Below the pieces are notes generated by a model. It was given only the letters and a program-made list of their open reading frames with translations. It was not told where the DNA came from and searched no databases. Positions 28,049 through 36,539 of a stretch of DNA of 64,000 nt are shown here, in pieces; positions within the stretch are counted from its first letter, which is position 1, and each line of letters begins with the position of its first letter. The position numbers and the translations under genes are program-made. Source of the stretch: Agromyces intestinalis (GTDB taxonomy: Bacteria; Actinomycetota; Actinomycetes; Actinomycetales; Microbacteriaceae); NCBI RefSeq assembly GCF_008365295.1, contig NZ_CP043505.1:1302001-1366000 (forward strand). The letters run 5' to 3'.

Positions 28049-28738
28049 CTACAGCAGGCGGCGGGCGGTCGCCCAGGCGGTCAGCTCGTGCCGGCTCGAG
28101 AGCTGCAGCTTGCGCAGCACGGATGACACGTGCGACTCGACGGTCTTGGCCGAGATGAACAGCGTCGCCGCCACCTCTTTGTAGGCGTACCCGCGGGCGA
28201 TGAGCCGCATCACCTCCTGCTCGCGCGCCGAGAGCCGGTCGAGTTCGTCGTCGGCCGCGGCGATCTCGCCGACCGCGGCGCCGAACGCGTCGAGCACGAA
28301 CCCGGCGAGCCGCGGCGAGAACACCGCGTCGCCGCCCGCGACCGCGTGCACGGCGCGGCTCACCTCGTCGGCCGACGCGCCCTTCGTGAGATAGCCGCGG
28401 GCACCGGCGCGGATCACGCCGACCACGTCCTCCGCGGAGTCCGACACGCTGAGCGCGAGGAACCGGGTGTCGGGCACCTCGGCGGCGACCCGCTGCACCA
28501 CCTCGGCACCGCCCGAGGCGGAGGTGTTCGTTCCGCCGGGCAGATGCACGTCGAGCAGCACGACATCGGGTCGGGTCTCGGCGACCACGGCGACCGCAGA
28601 GGGCACATCGGATGCCTCGCCCACGACGTGAATCGCCGGGTCGAGGCCGGCCCGCAGGCCCGAGCGGAAGATCGAGTGATCGTCGACGACCACGACGCGG
28701 AGGGCGGGATGCGTCGGCGCGGATGACTCGTCAGGCAC
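28049..28738 (-). CDS. LiaR/NarL-type response regulator
   Basis: The 229-aa regulator has a receiver domain with VVVVDDHSIFRSGL, Asp63 in VVLLDVHLPGG, and YLTKGAS, then a LuxR helix-turn-helix (LSAREQEVMRLIARGYAYKEVAATLFISAKTVESHVSSVLRKLQLSSRHEL). It overlaps the kinase gene by 8 bp. Together they resemble the LiaRS envelope-stress pair; the divergent PspC genes are the likely targets. Confidence 0.9.
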   Translation of the reverse strand: MPDESSAPTHPALRVVVVDDHSIFRSGLRAGLDPAIHVVGEASDVPSAVAVVAETRPDVVLLDVHLPGGTNTSASGGAEVVQRVAAEVPDTRFLALSVSDSAEDVVGVIRAGARGYLTKGASADEVSRAVHAVAGGDAVFSPRLAGFVLDAFGAAVGEIAAADDELDRLSAREQEVMRLIARGYAYKEVAATLFISAKTVESHVSSVLRKLQLSSRHELTAWATARRLL

Positions 28739-29930
28739 GGGCGGGCTCCGTCTCGAATCGCAGGTGCACCTCGGTGCCGGTGCCGTCGGCGCCGGGGCGC
28801 ACCGTCGCGCGACCGCCGACCCGGCGCATGCGGCCGATGATCGACTCGCGCACGCCGAGCCGGTCGTCGGGCAGCGTCGTCGGGTCGAATCCGGGGCCGC
28901 GATCGCGCACGTACACGTCGACCGCGGTCGGTGACCCCTCGAGGTACACCGACACCTCGCCGCCGGCGTGGCGTGCGGCGTTCAGCATCGCCTCGCGCGC
29001 CGCGGCGGCGACCTCGCCACTCGCTCGCTCGTCGCTCATGCCGACCGCGACCACCTCGATGCGCACGGGGTAGTCGAGCTCGAGCGCGGCGGCGTAGTCG
29101 CGCAGGTCGGTGGCGAGGTCGCTGTCGGCGGGCGCCTCCCCTTCGAACAGCCAGCTGCGCAGCTCGCGCTCCTGGGCGCGGGCCAGCCGCCCGGCCTCGC
29201 TCGACGCGCCGGCCCGGTTCTGGATGAGCGCGAGCGTCTGCAGCACCGAGTCGTGCAGGTGCGCGGCCATCGCGCTGCGCTGTTCGTCGCGGATGCGACG
29301 CACGCGCTCGTCGTTCAAGTCGCGCCACACGCGCACGAGCCCCGGCGCGTAGACGAGGCCGATCCCGATGAGCACGCCGAGTGCCGCGGGGACCGCGATG
29401 TACGGCCACCAGCGCAGCGCCGGGCCGAGCAGCAGTGCGATCGCGAGCGCGCCCAGCGCGACGGTGAGCGCCGCGCGCACGGCCGTCTCGGTGCGCCGGC
29501 CGCGTTCGGGGTCGGGTCGGTCGATGAAGCCGACCCAGGCGGCGGCGGCGAGCGCGAGCAGCACCGCGAGCACGACTGGTGCGAGCCAGGGCGGCGCACC
29601 GGGCACCGACCACGAGTACGCGGCGAGGCTCAGCACGATCGCGACGAGGGCGGCCAGCACTGCCCCGACCGTGAGCACCACCGCCACGGGCGCACGGCGG
29701 TGCACCCGATCGTCGGGCCCCGAGGCATCCGCCCAGGGCGTGAACGCCCACAGCCACGCGTACAGCAGCGCACCGGCGCCGCCCAGCAGCGCGGTCGCGA
29801 CGAAGACCACGCGCACCAGCGGCACCGGCCAGCCGAGGTGGTCGGCGAGCCCGCCCGCGACCCCCGCGACGAGGCACTCGCGACGGCGCGCGAGCGCCGG
29901 CGAGCTGCGGACGGGCGGGGCGGCGGTCAT
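28731..29930 (-). CDS. Sensor histidine kinase with N-terminal PspC domain (LiaS-like)
   Basis: The 399-aa protein opens with a PspC domain (about residues 10-68: RRRECLVAGVAGGLADHLGWPVPLVRVVFVATALLGGAGALLYAWLW), continues with four further membrane helices (about 82-195), then a HisKA_3 region with His226 in AMAAHLHDSVLQTL and an HATPase domain (AAAREAMLNAARHAGGE, DRGPGFD, GVRESIIGRM). PspC fused to a NarL-family kinase is a known actinobacterial arrangement for sensing membrane stress. ATG 29930 has a GGAGC ribosome binding site; a TTG at 29942 is an alternative. Confidence 0.9.
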   Translation of the reverse strand: MTAAPPVRSSPALARRRECLVAGVAGGLADHLGWPVPLVRVVFVATALLGGAGALLYAWLWAFTPWADASGPDDRVHRRAPVAVVLTVGAVLAALVAIVLSLAAYSWSVPGAPPWLAPVVLAVLLALAAAAWVGFIDRPDPERGRRTETAVRAALTVALGALAIALLLGPALRWWPYIAVPAALGVLIGIGLVYAPGLVRVWRDLNDERVRRIRDEQRSAMAAHLHDSVLQTLALIQNRAGASSEAGRLARAQERELRSWLFEGEAPADSDLATDLRDYAAALELDYPVRIEVVAVGMSDERASGEVAAAAREAMLNAARHAGGEVSVYLEGSPTAVDVYVRDRGPGFDPTTLPDDRLGVRESIIGRMRRVGGRATVRPGADGTGTEVHLRFETEPARA

Positions 29931-30044
29931 GCTCCGATCCAATCAGACAGCACCGGCCGCGGCACGGGGTCGAGCCGGGATTCAGGGTCGCGTCAGGGAG
30001 GTTCCGGATGGCCGATCGGATGCCTCGTCGGCCACGATCGGAGC

Positions 30045-31802
30045 ATGGCATCGACCTCGACCCCTCCCGATACCGACGGCCCCGCGGCGGGCGCGCCGGG
30101 TGCGACCGGTTCGCCCGGCGCTGCACCGACGGGCCCCGGCTTCTACGGCTGGCTGCGCTCGATCGGCATTCCTCGCACCCCCGGCTGGATCGGCGGCGTC
30201 TGCGCCGGCGTCGGCGCCCGGCTCGGCATCGACCCGATCCTGGTGCGCGGCGTGCTCGTGGTGTTCGCGCTCTTCGCGCCGCTCGCGTTCCTCGCCTACG
30301 GCGCAGCGTGGCTGCTGCTGCCCGACCTGCAGGGGCGCATCCACCTCGAGCGACTGCTGCGCGGCACGTTCGACAGCGCGATCGTGGGCATCGCGCTGTT
30401 CCTGCTGGTGGGGCTCGCCCCGTTCGCGTTCGGCGTGCCGTCGTTCGTGCAGGGCGTGTTCGGCGCGGTGTGGGCCGGCAACTTCTGGACGGGCCCGTGG
30501 TTCAACCCGCTCGGCATCAACCTGCTGCCTGTGCTGTGGACGCTGCTGCTCATCGGCGGCATCGTCGCGCTCGTGATCTGGCTGGTGCGACGCGCGGCCG
30601 GCAGCCCCGAGGGCGAGACCGGCCCCGAGGCCGCGTTCGCGGCGTACGAGGCGACCGGCCGGGCGGGTGGGCCGGCTTCCACGGGTTCGGATGCCACGGA
30701 TGCTCCGGATGCCGCGGCCGCCACGGATGCCACGGATCCCGCCACGAGCGCACCGGCCGCCGCCGCGATCGCCGACGCCACCGTGCCGGCGCCGGGCGAA
30801 GCATCCGCACCGGCCCCGCCGACCGGCGAACCTCCGGCACCGGGCGGACCCCTGGCACCCGGCGAACCTTCGGCACCCGGCGAACCCCTGGCACCCGGCG
30901 AACCCCTGGCACCCGCACGCCCGGCCGGCGCCGACGACTACGATGCGTGGCGCGCGCAGTACGACGCGTGGCGCGTCGAGCACGACCGCTGGAAGCAGGA
31001 TCAGGCCGCCGCGAACCGGGCCGCCCGCGCCCAGGTCGCCGCCGAGAACCGAGCGAGGGCCGCCGCGTTCCAGGCGCAGGCCGAGGAAGCGCGGCGCATC
31101 CGCCGGCTGACTCGCCCGCGCACGAGCTTCGCGTACGTGGTCACGACCTTCGGGGCCGCCCTCGTGGCCGGCGGCATCGCCTCGGCGTACGCCCTCGGCG
31201 GAGGATCGCAGTCGGCGTACGCCGCACCCATCGGGCTCGCCGTGGCGACCATCGTCTGCGCGCTCTCGATGGTGCTCGCCGGGGCGCTGCGCCGGCGCAG
31301 CGGGTTCCTCGCGTTCGTGACGATCGTGCTGCTCGTCGGCACGCTCGGATCGGCGGCTGTGCCGCGCACGAGCGAGTTCGCGTTCGGCTCGACCGGGGGG
31401 AGACTGCAGCCGGTCACGATCATCCAGCCGGTCGGAGACGTGCGGGTCTCGCTCGACCATCGCGTCGCCTCGCAGCCCGGAACCCCGACGATGCGCGTGC
31501 TCCAGGGCGCGGGCGGCATCTCCGTCGAGGTCCGCGACGGTACCCGGCTGCAGCTCGAGGTCGAGTGCGGATCATGCTCGATCTCGCTCGCGCGAGCCGA
31601 CGGACTCTCGTTTGAGTACTACGACGGAATCCAGCTCACCGCGGGCGTCGGCAGCGCGTCGAGCTGGGAGCGCGTGATCGGCCCCGGGCTCGAGCCCGGC
31701 ACGCCCGACGCCATCCTCGCGATCCGCGCGGGCGCGACGCGCATCGAGGTGGTCGAGTTCCCCGTGGATCCGCGCACCGGCAACGACATCGAGGAGAACT
31801 GA
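30045..31802 (+). CDS. PspC-domain membrane protein with adhesin-like C-terminal region
   Basis: The 585-aa protein is encoded divergently from the PspC kinase. After a flexible Ala/Pro/Gly start, a PspC domain (about residues 45-100: RTPGWIGGVCAGVGARLGIDPILVRGVLVVFALFAPLAFLAYGAAWLLLPD) is followed by two more membrane helices. Then comes a long Ala/Thr/Asp and Pro-rich linker with 18-bp DNA repeats (APGEPL), a charged coiled-coil stretch (DAWRAQYDAWRVEHDRWKQDQAAANRAARAQ), further helices and a C-terminal beta-rich domain (VTIIQPVGDVRVSLDHRV) like the toastrack part of LiaF/PspC-associated proteins. It probably acts as a negative regulator or sensor in the LiaFSR-like circuit. Confidence 0.82.
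   Translation: MASTSTPPDTDGPAAGAPGATGSPGAAPTGPGFYGWLRSIGIPRTPGWIGGVCAGVGARLGIDPILVRGVLVVFALFAPLAFLAYGAAWLLLPDLQGRIHLERLLRGTFDSAIVGIALFLLVGLAPFAFGVPSFVQGVFGAVWAGNFWTGPWFNPLGINLLPVLWTLLLIGGIVALVIWLVRRAAGSPEGETGPEAAFAAYEATGRAGGPASTGSDATDAPDAAAATDATDPATSAPAAAAIADATVPAPGEASAPAPPTGEPPAPGGPLAPGEPSAPGEPLAPGEPLAPARPAGADDYDAWRAQYDAWRVEHDRWKQDQAAANRAARAQVAAENRARAAAFQAQAEEARRIRRLTRPRTSFAYVVTTFGAALVAGGIASAYALGGGSQSAYAAPIGLAVATIVCALSMVLAGALRRRSGFLAFVTIVLLVGTLGSAAVPRTSEFAFGSTGGRLQPVTIIQPVGDVRVSLDHRVASQPGTPTMRVLQGAGGISVEVRDGTRLQLEVECGSCSISLARADGLSFEYYDGIQLTAGVGSASSWERVIGPGLEPGTPDAILAIRAGATRIEVVEFPVDPRTGNDIEEN
30840..30912 (+). repeat. 18-bp degenerate tandem repeat in the PspC protein linker
   Basis: CTGGCACCCGGCGAACCC-type units repeat about four times and encode APGEPL/APGEPS. 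Confidence 0.75.
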
Positions 31803-31803
31803 C

Positions 31804-32265
31804 ATGGCCGACGACACCCGACCCACGACCCCGTTCGACCCTGCGCCCGACGGCACGCAGCCGCCCGCGGCATCCGAGACCCCTGTCACCGAGACCTCCG
31901 TCACCGAGCTCATCCCGCCCGCCGAAGCGGCAGCCCGTGACGTGCGGCTCGCGCCAGCGGCATCCGCCCCGTTGCCCCGACCGCGCGTGCGCTGGGGCGC
32001 GATCATCTGGGGGCTGGTGTTCGCCGCGGTCGCGGCGGGCGTGCTCTGGATCCTGCTCGATCCCGCGATGCGCGACGCCGTGTCGGCGTGGTGGTTCGCG
32101 CTGTCGCCCGGCAGCATGCTGCTCGCCGCGCTCGTGGTGCTCGGCGCGGTGCTGCTCATCGCCGGCGTCGCGGGCCTCGCCCGTCGCGCCTCACGTGCGC
32201 GCCACGACGAGGAACCCCAGATAGATCAGGTACGCCGTCACCATCAGCGATCCTTCCAGTCGTGA
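31804..32265 (+). CDS. Small membrane protein of the PspC cluster
   Basis: I do not recognise the family. The 153-aa protein starts 1 bp after the PspC gene. It has a disordered acidic/Pro N-terminus, then two transmembrane helices, WGAIIWGLVFAAVAAGVLWILL and GSMLLAALVVLGAVLLIAGVAGLA, and a basic tail. The last 25 codons overlap the 3' end of the antiporter gene on the other strand by 75 bp. Co-expression with the PspC protein suggests a membrane-stress role. Confidence 0.7.
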   Translation: MADDTRPTTPFDPAPDGTQPPAASETPVTETSVTELIPPAEAAARDVRLAPAASAPLPRPRVRWGAIIWGLVFAAVAAGVLWILLDPAMRDAVSAWWFALSPGSMLLAALVVLGAVLLIAGVAGLARRASRARHDEEPQIDQVRRHHQRSFQS

Positions 32266-33183
32266 GACCCGCCGGCCCGACAGCATGATCGGCGCCAACG
32301 CGAACGACACGGCCACCATGATCGGCAGGTCGATGAGCACCAGCTCGGGTTCGATCGGCACTGCCCCCGGCGCCACCAGCAGTGTGACGCCGAGGATGAT
32401 CGTCAGGTTGTAGATGCTCGAGCCGATCAGGTTGCCGATCGCGATGTCGCGCTCACCGCGGATCGTGGAGATGATCGTGGTCGCCAGCTCGGGCGCGCTC
32501 GTGCCGATCGCGACGATGGTGAGGCCGATGAGCGCGTCGGACACCCCGAGCGCGCTCGCCACCTCGACCGCGCCGTCGACGAGCCAGTCGGCGCCGAGGA
32601 TGGTCACCGCGATCCCCGCGACGAGCACGATCGCCTGCATCACGGTCGCCCGCACGGTGTGCACCGTGCGGGCCGAACCGGATGCCTCGGGCTCGGCGGG
32701 ATACTCCTCGGCGAATTCGGCGGCCACGAAGGAGCTCTCGCGCCGGGTCCAGCGCACGAGCAGCAGCGTGTAGACGATCGCGAAGAGCACGAGCGGCACG
32801 CCCTCCCACACGTCGAGCACACCGTCGACGGCGAAGAGGTACAGCAGCAGCGCCGCGCCGCCCATCATCGGCAGGTCGAGGCGCAGCGTCTGCAGCCCGA
32901 CCGCGAGCGGGCGGATCGCCGCCGAGAGCCCGAGGATGAGCAGGATGTTCACGACGTTCGTGCCGGCGATGTTGCCGACCGCGAGCGAACCCGCGCCCAC
33001 CCGCACCGAGTCGATGCCGACCGCCAGCTCGGGCAGGCTCGTACCGATCGACACGACCGTGAGCCCCACGACGATCGGCGGAATGCCGAGCCGCCTCGCG
33101 AGGCGCGCGCCCGAGCGCACGACCAGCTCCGCCCCGATCACGAGGGCCACGAGGCCCAGGATGAGCCAGACGACGGGCGGCAT
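32191..33183 (-). CDS. Calcium/sodium antiporter, CaCA family (YrbG-like)
   Basis: The 330-aa protein has ten or eleven membrane helices in two homologous halves. The alpha-1 repeat is GLTVVSIGTSLPELAVGIDSVRVGAGSLAVGNIAGTNVVNILLILG and the alpha-2 repeat GLTIVAIGTSAPELATTIISTIRGERDIAIGNLIGSSIYNLTIILG. The conserved Glu in each GTS.PEL forms the cation site. A TAGTCT box 6 nt before the ATG indicates a leaderless message. Its last 75 bp overlap the convergent small membrane protein gene. Confidence 0.93.
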   Translation of the reverse strand: MPPVVWLILGLVALVIGAELVVRSGARLARRLGIPPIVVGLTVVSIGTSLPELAVGIDSVRVGAGSLAVGNIAGTNVVNILLILGLSAAIRPLAVGLQTLRLDLPMMGGAALLLYLFAVDGVLDVWEGVPLVLFAIVYTLLLVRWTRRESSFVAAEFAEEYPAEPEASGSARTVHTVRATVMQAIVLVAGIAVTILGADWLVDGAVEVASALGVSDALIGLTIVAIGTSAPELATTIISTIRGERDIAIGNLIGSSIYNLTIILGVTLLVAPGAVPIEPELVLIDLPIMVAVSFALAPIMLSGRRVSRLEGSLMVTAYLIYLGFLVVART

Positions 33184-33189
33184 GCGCCA

Positions 33190-33195
33190 AGACTA
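33190..33195 (-). promoter_or_regulatory. -10 box for the leaderless antiporter gene
   Basis: TAGTCT on the minus strand, ending 6 nt before ATG 33183. Confidence 0.55.
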
Positions 33196-33241
33196 TTGGG
33201 CGGGAGCCGGTCGACTCACCCCCTCCCACCCCACCCCGGCA

Positions 33242-33321
33242 CGCAATGCAGGTCGGGAGGGCATCTCGCGTGCGAAATGCGGGCTGGATGCCCCGCGACA
33301 CACCTCCGAACCTGAATTGCG
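33242..33321. repeat. 80-nt palindromic element between antiporter and gabD
   Basis: The 19-bp arms CGCAATGCAGGTCGGGAGG (33242-33260) and CCTCCGAACCTGAATTGCG (33303-33321) pair at 16 of 19 positions. A second, inner inverted repeat GGGCATC/GGATGCCC is nested inside. The layout resembles the 70-nt elements at 12.4 and 13.4 kb, but the sequence differs. Confidence 0.7.
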
Positions 33322-33390
33322 CACCAGGGCCGCACGCGCGAGGGGCGGCAGGCCGGGCACGCGCGGCGCGCACCGCGCGGCGCGCGGTGC

Positions 33391-34860
33391 TCAGTCGACC
33401 GGGATCAGGGTGTACTTCGTGTCGAGGAACTCGTGGATGCCCTCGAACCCGCCCTCGCGGCCGAGGCCCGACTGCTTCACCCCGCCGAATGGCGCCGCCG
33501 CGTTCGACAGCACCCCGACGTTGAGCCCCATCATGCCGGTGTCGAGCCGGTCGATCATGCGATGGCCGCGCGCGAGGTCCTGCGTGAAGACGTACGAGAC
33601 CAGCCCGTACTCGGTGTCGTTCGCGATGCGCACCGCGTCGTCCTCGTCGGCGAACGTGGTGATCGCCAGCACCGGGCCGAAGATCTCCTGACGCAGGATC
33701 TCGCTGCCGGGCACGACGCCGGTGACGACGGTCGGCTCGTAGAACGAGCCCTCGCTTTCGACGCGGTTGCCTCCGACGGCGACGGATGCTCCGCGCGAGA
33801 CCGCGTCGGCCACGAGCTCCTGGGCCTTCGCGACCGCGTCGTCGTCGATGAGCGGGCCGATCTGCACCCCCTCGTCCGTGCCGCGCCCGACCTTCATCGA
33901 CCGCACCCGCTCGGCGACCCGGCGCGCGAACTCGTCGGCGACCGACTCGTGCACGATGAACCGGTTGGCGGCGGTGCAGGCCTGCCCGATGTTGCGGAAC
34001 TTCGCGACCATCGCGCCCTCGACGGCCTTGTCGAGGTCGGCGTCGTCGAAGACCACGAACGGCGCGTTGCCGCCGAGCTCCATGCTGGTGCGCAGAATCC
34101 CCTGCGCCGCCTGCTGCATGAGGGTGCGTCCGACCTCGGTCGACCCGGTGAAGCTGAGCTTGCGCAGGCGGGGGTCGGCGATGATCGGGGCCGACAGTGC
34201 GCCCGACTTCGACGTGGTCACGACGTTCACGACGCCCTGGGGCAGCCCGACCTCCTCGAGCAGCTGCACGAACGCGATGGTGGTGAGCGGGGTGAGGGCT
34301 GCGGGCTTGACGACCACGGTGCATCCGGCCGCGAGCGCCGGCGCGATCTTGCGCGTCGCCATCGCCAGCGGGAAGTTCCACGGTGTGATGAAGTAGCACG
34401 GCCCGACCGGCCGCTGCGAGACGATCATGCGCCCGGTGCCCTCGGGGTTGAGCCCGTACCGGCCGTGGATGCGCACCGCTTCCTCGCCGAACCAGCGCAG
34501 GAACTCGCCGCCGTAGGCGACCTCGCCCCGCGCCTCGGCGAGCGGCTTGCCCATCTCGAGCGTCATGAGCAGCGCGAACTCCTCTTTGCGCGCCATGAGG
34601 GTATCGAACGCGCGGCGCAGCAGTTCGCCGCGCTCGCGTGGCGCGGTCGCGGCCCACGACGCCTGCGCGGCGACGGCGGCGTCGAGGGCGCGGATGCCGT
34701 CGTCGGGCGTGGCATCCGCGATCTGCTTGATGATGCGGCCGGTGGAGGGGTCGCGCACCTCGAGGGTGCGCCCGCCCTCGGCGTCGACCCATTCGCCGTC
34801 GATGAAGAGGCCGGAGGCGACCCGGTCGAGGACGTCGGTTTCGGTGGCTTCGTTGCTCAT
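33391..34860 (-). CDS. gabD: NAD(P)-dependent succinate-semialdehyde dehydrogenase
   Basis: This enzyme oxidises succinic semialdehyde to succinate as the second step of GABA catabolism. The 489-aa ALDH protein has PWNFPLAMATRKIAPALAAGCTVVVKPA, FTGSTEVGRTLM, the general base Glu in SMELGGNAPFVV, the nucleophilic Cys in FRNIGQACTAANRF, and EIFGPVLAI. The context downstream of gabT (113 bp) makes the substrate assignment strong. A short A/C/G-rich leader without a clear Shine-Dalgarno precedes ATG 34860. Confidence 0.9.
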   Translation of the reverse strand: MSNEATETDVLDRVASGLFIDGEWVDAEGGRTLEVRDPSTGRIIKQIADATPDDGIRALDAAVAAQASWAATAPRERGELLRRAFDTLMARKEEFALLMTLEMGKPLAEARGEVAYGGEFLRWFGEEAVRIHGRYGLNPEGTGRMIVSQRPVGPCYFITPWNFPLAMATRKIAPALAAGCTVVVKPAALTPLTTIAFVQLLEEVGLPQGVVNVVTTSKSGALSAPIIADPRLRKLSFTGSTEVGRTLMQQAAQGILRTSMELGGNAPFVVFDDADLDKAVEGAMVAKFRNIGQACTAANRFIVHESVADEFARRVAERVRSMKVGRGTDEGVQIGPLIDDDAVAKAQELVADAVSRGASVAVGGNRVESEGSFYEPTVVTGVVPGSEILRQEIFGPVLAITTFADEDDAVRIANDTEYGLVSYVFTQDLARGHRMIDRLDTGMMGLNVGVLSNAAAPFGGVKQSGLGREGGFEGIHEFLDTKYTLIPVD

Positions 34861-34973
34861 GCTGTTCCGTTCGGTGGGAGGGGTGGTTCCGGTCGAGGAC
34901 GTCTGCGCCCAGTCTGCTCCGGGCGAAGGTCGGATGCCACGGGCTTGCGCCCGCGACGTGTGCTGGCCGGCGC

Positions 34974-36341
34974 TCAGGCCGCGGCGAGCCCATCGGCGAT
35001 GACGCCGAGGCCGTCGAGCAGCAACTCGTCGGGGATGGTGAGCGGCGGCAGGAACCGGATGACGTTGCCGTAGGTGCCGCAGTTCAGCAGCACGACGCCG
35101 TTCGCGTGGGCATGGGCCACGACCTTCGCGGTGAGCGCTGCGTCGGGCGCGCCGGTCTCGGGGTCGACGAGTTCGATCGCGACCATCGCCCCGCGCCCGC
35201 GCACCTCGCCGATGCGCGGGTCGTCGGCGGCGAGCCGGCCGAGCCGGTCGTGCAGCAGGTCGCCGATGCGCTGGGCGCGCTCGATGAGCCCGTCGTGCTC
35301 GTAGGCGTCGATGGTTGCGAGCGCCGCGGCGCAGGCGAGCGGGTTGCCGCCGTAGGTGCCGCCGAGACCGCCGGGCATCGCGGCGTCCATGATGTCGGCG
35401 CGGCCGGTGACCGCGGACAACGGCAGGCCGCCGGCGATGCCCTTCGCGGTGACGACCAGGTCGGGGACGAGCCCTTCGTGCTCGCTCGCGAACCAGGCGC
35501 CGGTGCGGGCGAAGCCGGTCTGCACCTCGTCGGCGATGAAGACGACGTCGTTCGCGCGCGCCCAGTCGGCGAGCGCGGGCAGGAACCCGGGCGCCGGCAC
35601 GATGAACCCGCCTTCGCCCTGGATGGGCTCGATGAGGATCGCGGCGAGGTTCTCGGCGCCGACCTGCTTCTCGATCTGCGTGATGGCGCGCGCTGCGGCC
35701 TCGGAGCCGGTGAGCCCGCCGTCGCGCAGCGGGTACGACATCGGCGCGCGGTACACCTCGGGGGCGAACGGGCCGAAGCCGCTCTTGTACGGGATGTTCT
35801 TCGCGGTGAGGCCCATGGTGAGGTTGGTACGGCCGTGGTACGCGTGGTCGAACGCGACGACGGCCTGGCGGCCGGTGAACCGGCGCGCGATCTTCACCGC
35901 GTTCTCGACCGCCTCGGCGCCCGAGTTGAACAGCGCCGAGCGCTTCGCGTGGTCGCCCGGGGTGAGGGCGTTCAGCCGTTCGGCGACGGCGACGTACCCC
36001 TCGTAGGGCGCGACGGTGAAGCAGGTGTGCGTGAACGCGGCGAGCTGGGCGACGACCGCCTCGACGACGCGCGGGTGCGCGTTGCCGACGCCGGTGACCG
36101 CGATGCCCGATCCCAGGTCGATGAGCGAATTGCCGTCGGCGTCGACGACCACGCCGCCGCCCGCGGCGACCACGGCGACGGGGATGGTGGTGCCGACGCC
36201 CGCGGCGACGGCGTCGGCCTTGCGGGCGAGCAGTTCCTGCGAGCGCGGGCCCGGGATGGCGGTCACGAGCCGGCGCTCCTGCGGCAGCGCCGGCCCTCCG
36301 GTCTCGACTCTGGCGATGACGGATGCTTCGACGAGGGTCAT
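34974..36341 (-). CDS. gabT: 4-aminobutyrate--2-oxoglutarate transaminase
   Basis: This PLP enzyme moves the amino group of GABA to 2-oxoglutarate, giving succinic semialdehyde for GabD. The 455 aa are class-III aminotransferase in type: IDLGSGIAVTGVGNAHPRVVEAV, LFNSGAEAVENAVKIARRFTGRQAVVAFDHAYHGRTNLTMGLTAK, the PLP contact IADEVQTGFARTGAWFA and the PLP Lys in VVTAKGIAGGLPLSAV. ATG 36341 has GGAG nine bases upstream. A TAGCAT box at 36421-36426 would start its transcript about 70 nt upstream, back to back with the PucR gene. Confidence 0.93.
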   Translation of the reverse strand: MTLVEASVIARVETGGPALPQERRLVTAIPGPRSQELLARKADAVAAGVGTTIPVAVVAAGGGVVVDADGNSLIDLGSGIAVTGVGNAHPRVVEAVVAQLAAFTHTCFTVAPYEGYVAVAERLNALTPGDHAKRSALFNSGAEAVENAVKIARRFTGRQAVVAFDHAYHGRTNLTMGLTAKNIPYKSGFGPFAPEVYRAPMSYPLRDGGLTGSEAAARAITQIEKQVGAENLAAILIEPIQGEGGFIVPAPGFLPALADWARANDVVFIADEVQTGFARTGAWFASEHEGLVPDLVVTAKGIAGGLPLSAVTGRADIMDAAMPGGLGGTYGGNPLACAAALATIDAYEHDGLIERAQRIGDLLHDRLGRLAADDPRIGEVRGRGAMVAIELVDPETGAPDAALTAKVVAHAHANGVVLLNCGTYGNVIRFLPPLTIPDELLLDGLGVIADGLAAA

Positions 36342-36420
36342 GGCGGCTCCAAACTCGGGGCGGATCGTGCTCGGTGCGGATCGGGCGCGGACTTCCCGCC
36401 GGCACTGCGGGACGCGGGCC

Positions 36421-36467
36421 ATGCTAGGTCGGGCGACACCGGATGCCTCAGCGCCAGCGTGTACACT
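36421..36467. promoter_or_regulatory. Divergent gabT/pucR-type promoter region
   Basis: TAGCAT (minus strand, 36421-36426) faces gabT, and TACACT (36462-36467, within GTGTACAC) faces the PucR gene. The two -10 boxes lie 35 bp apart, so one regulator site could control both. Confidence 0.45.
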
Positions 36468-36539
36468 CGGGCCCACATCAATCGACACCGCGTACAGCAT
36501 CGTGCGCACGCCCGCCGGAGGCCGACGATCCTTCCCACC

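Noticed and set aside
31572..32159. Minus-strand 195-codon open frame over the PspC-cluster small gene
   Set aside because: Its translation is low-complexity, with no ribosome binding site or -10 box, and it is antisense to two genes with membrane-helix patterns.
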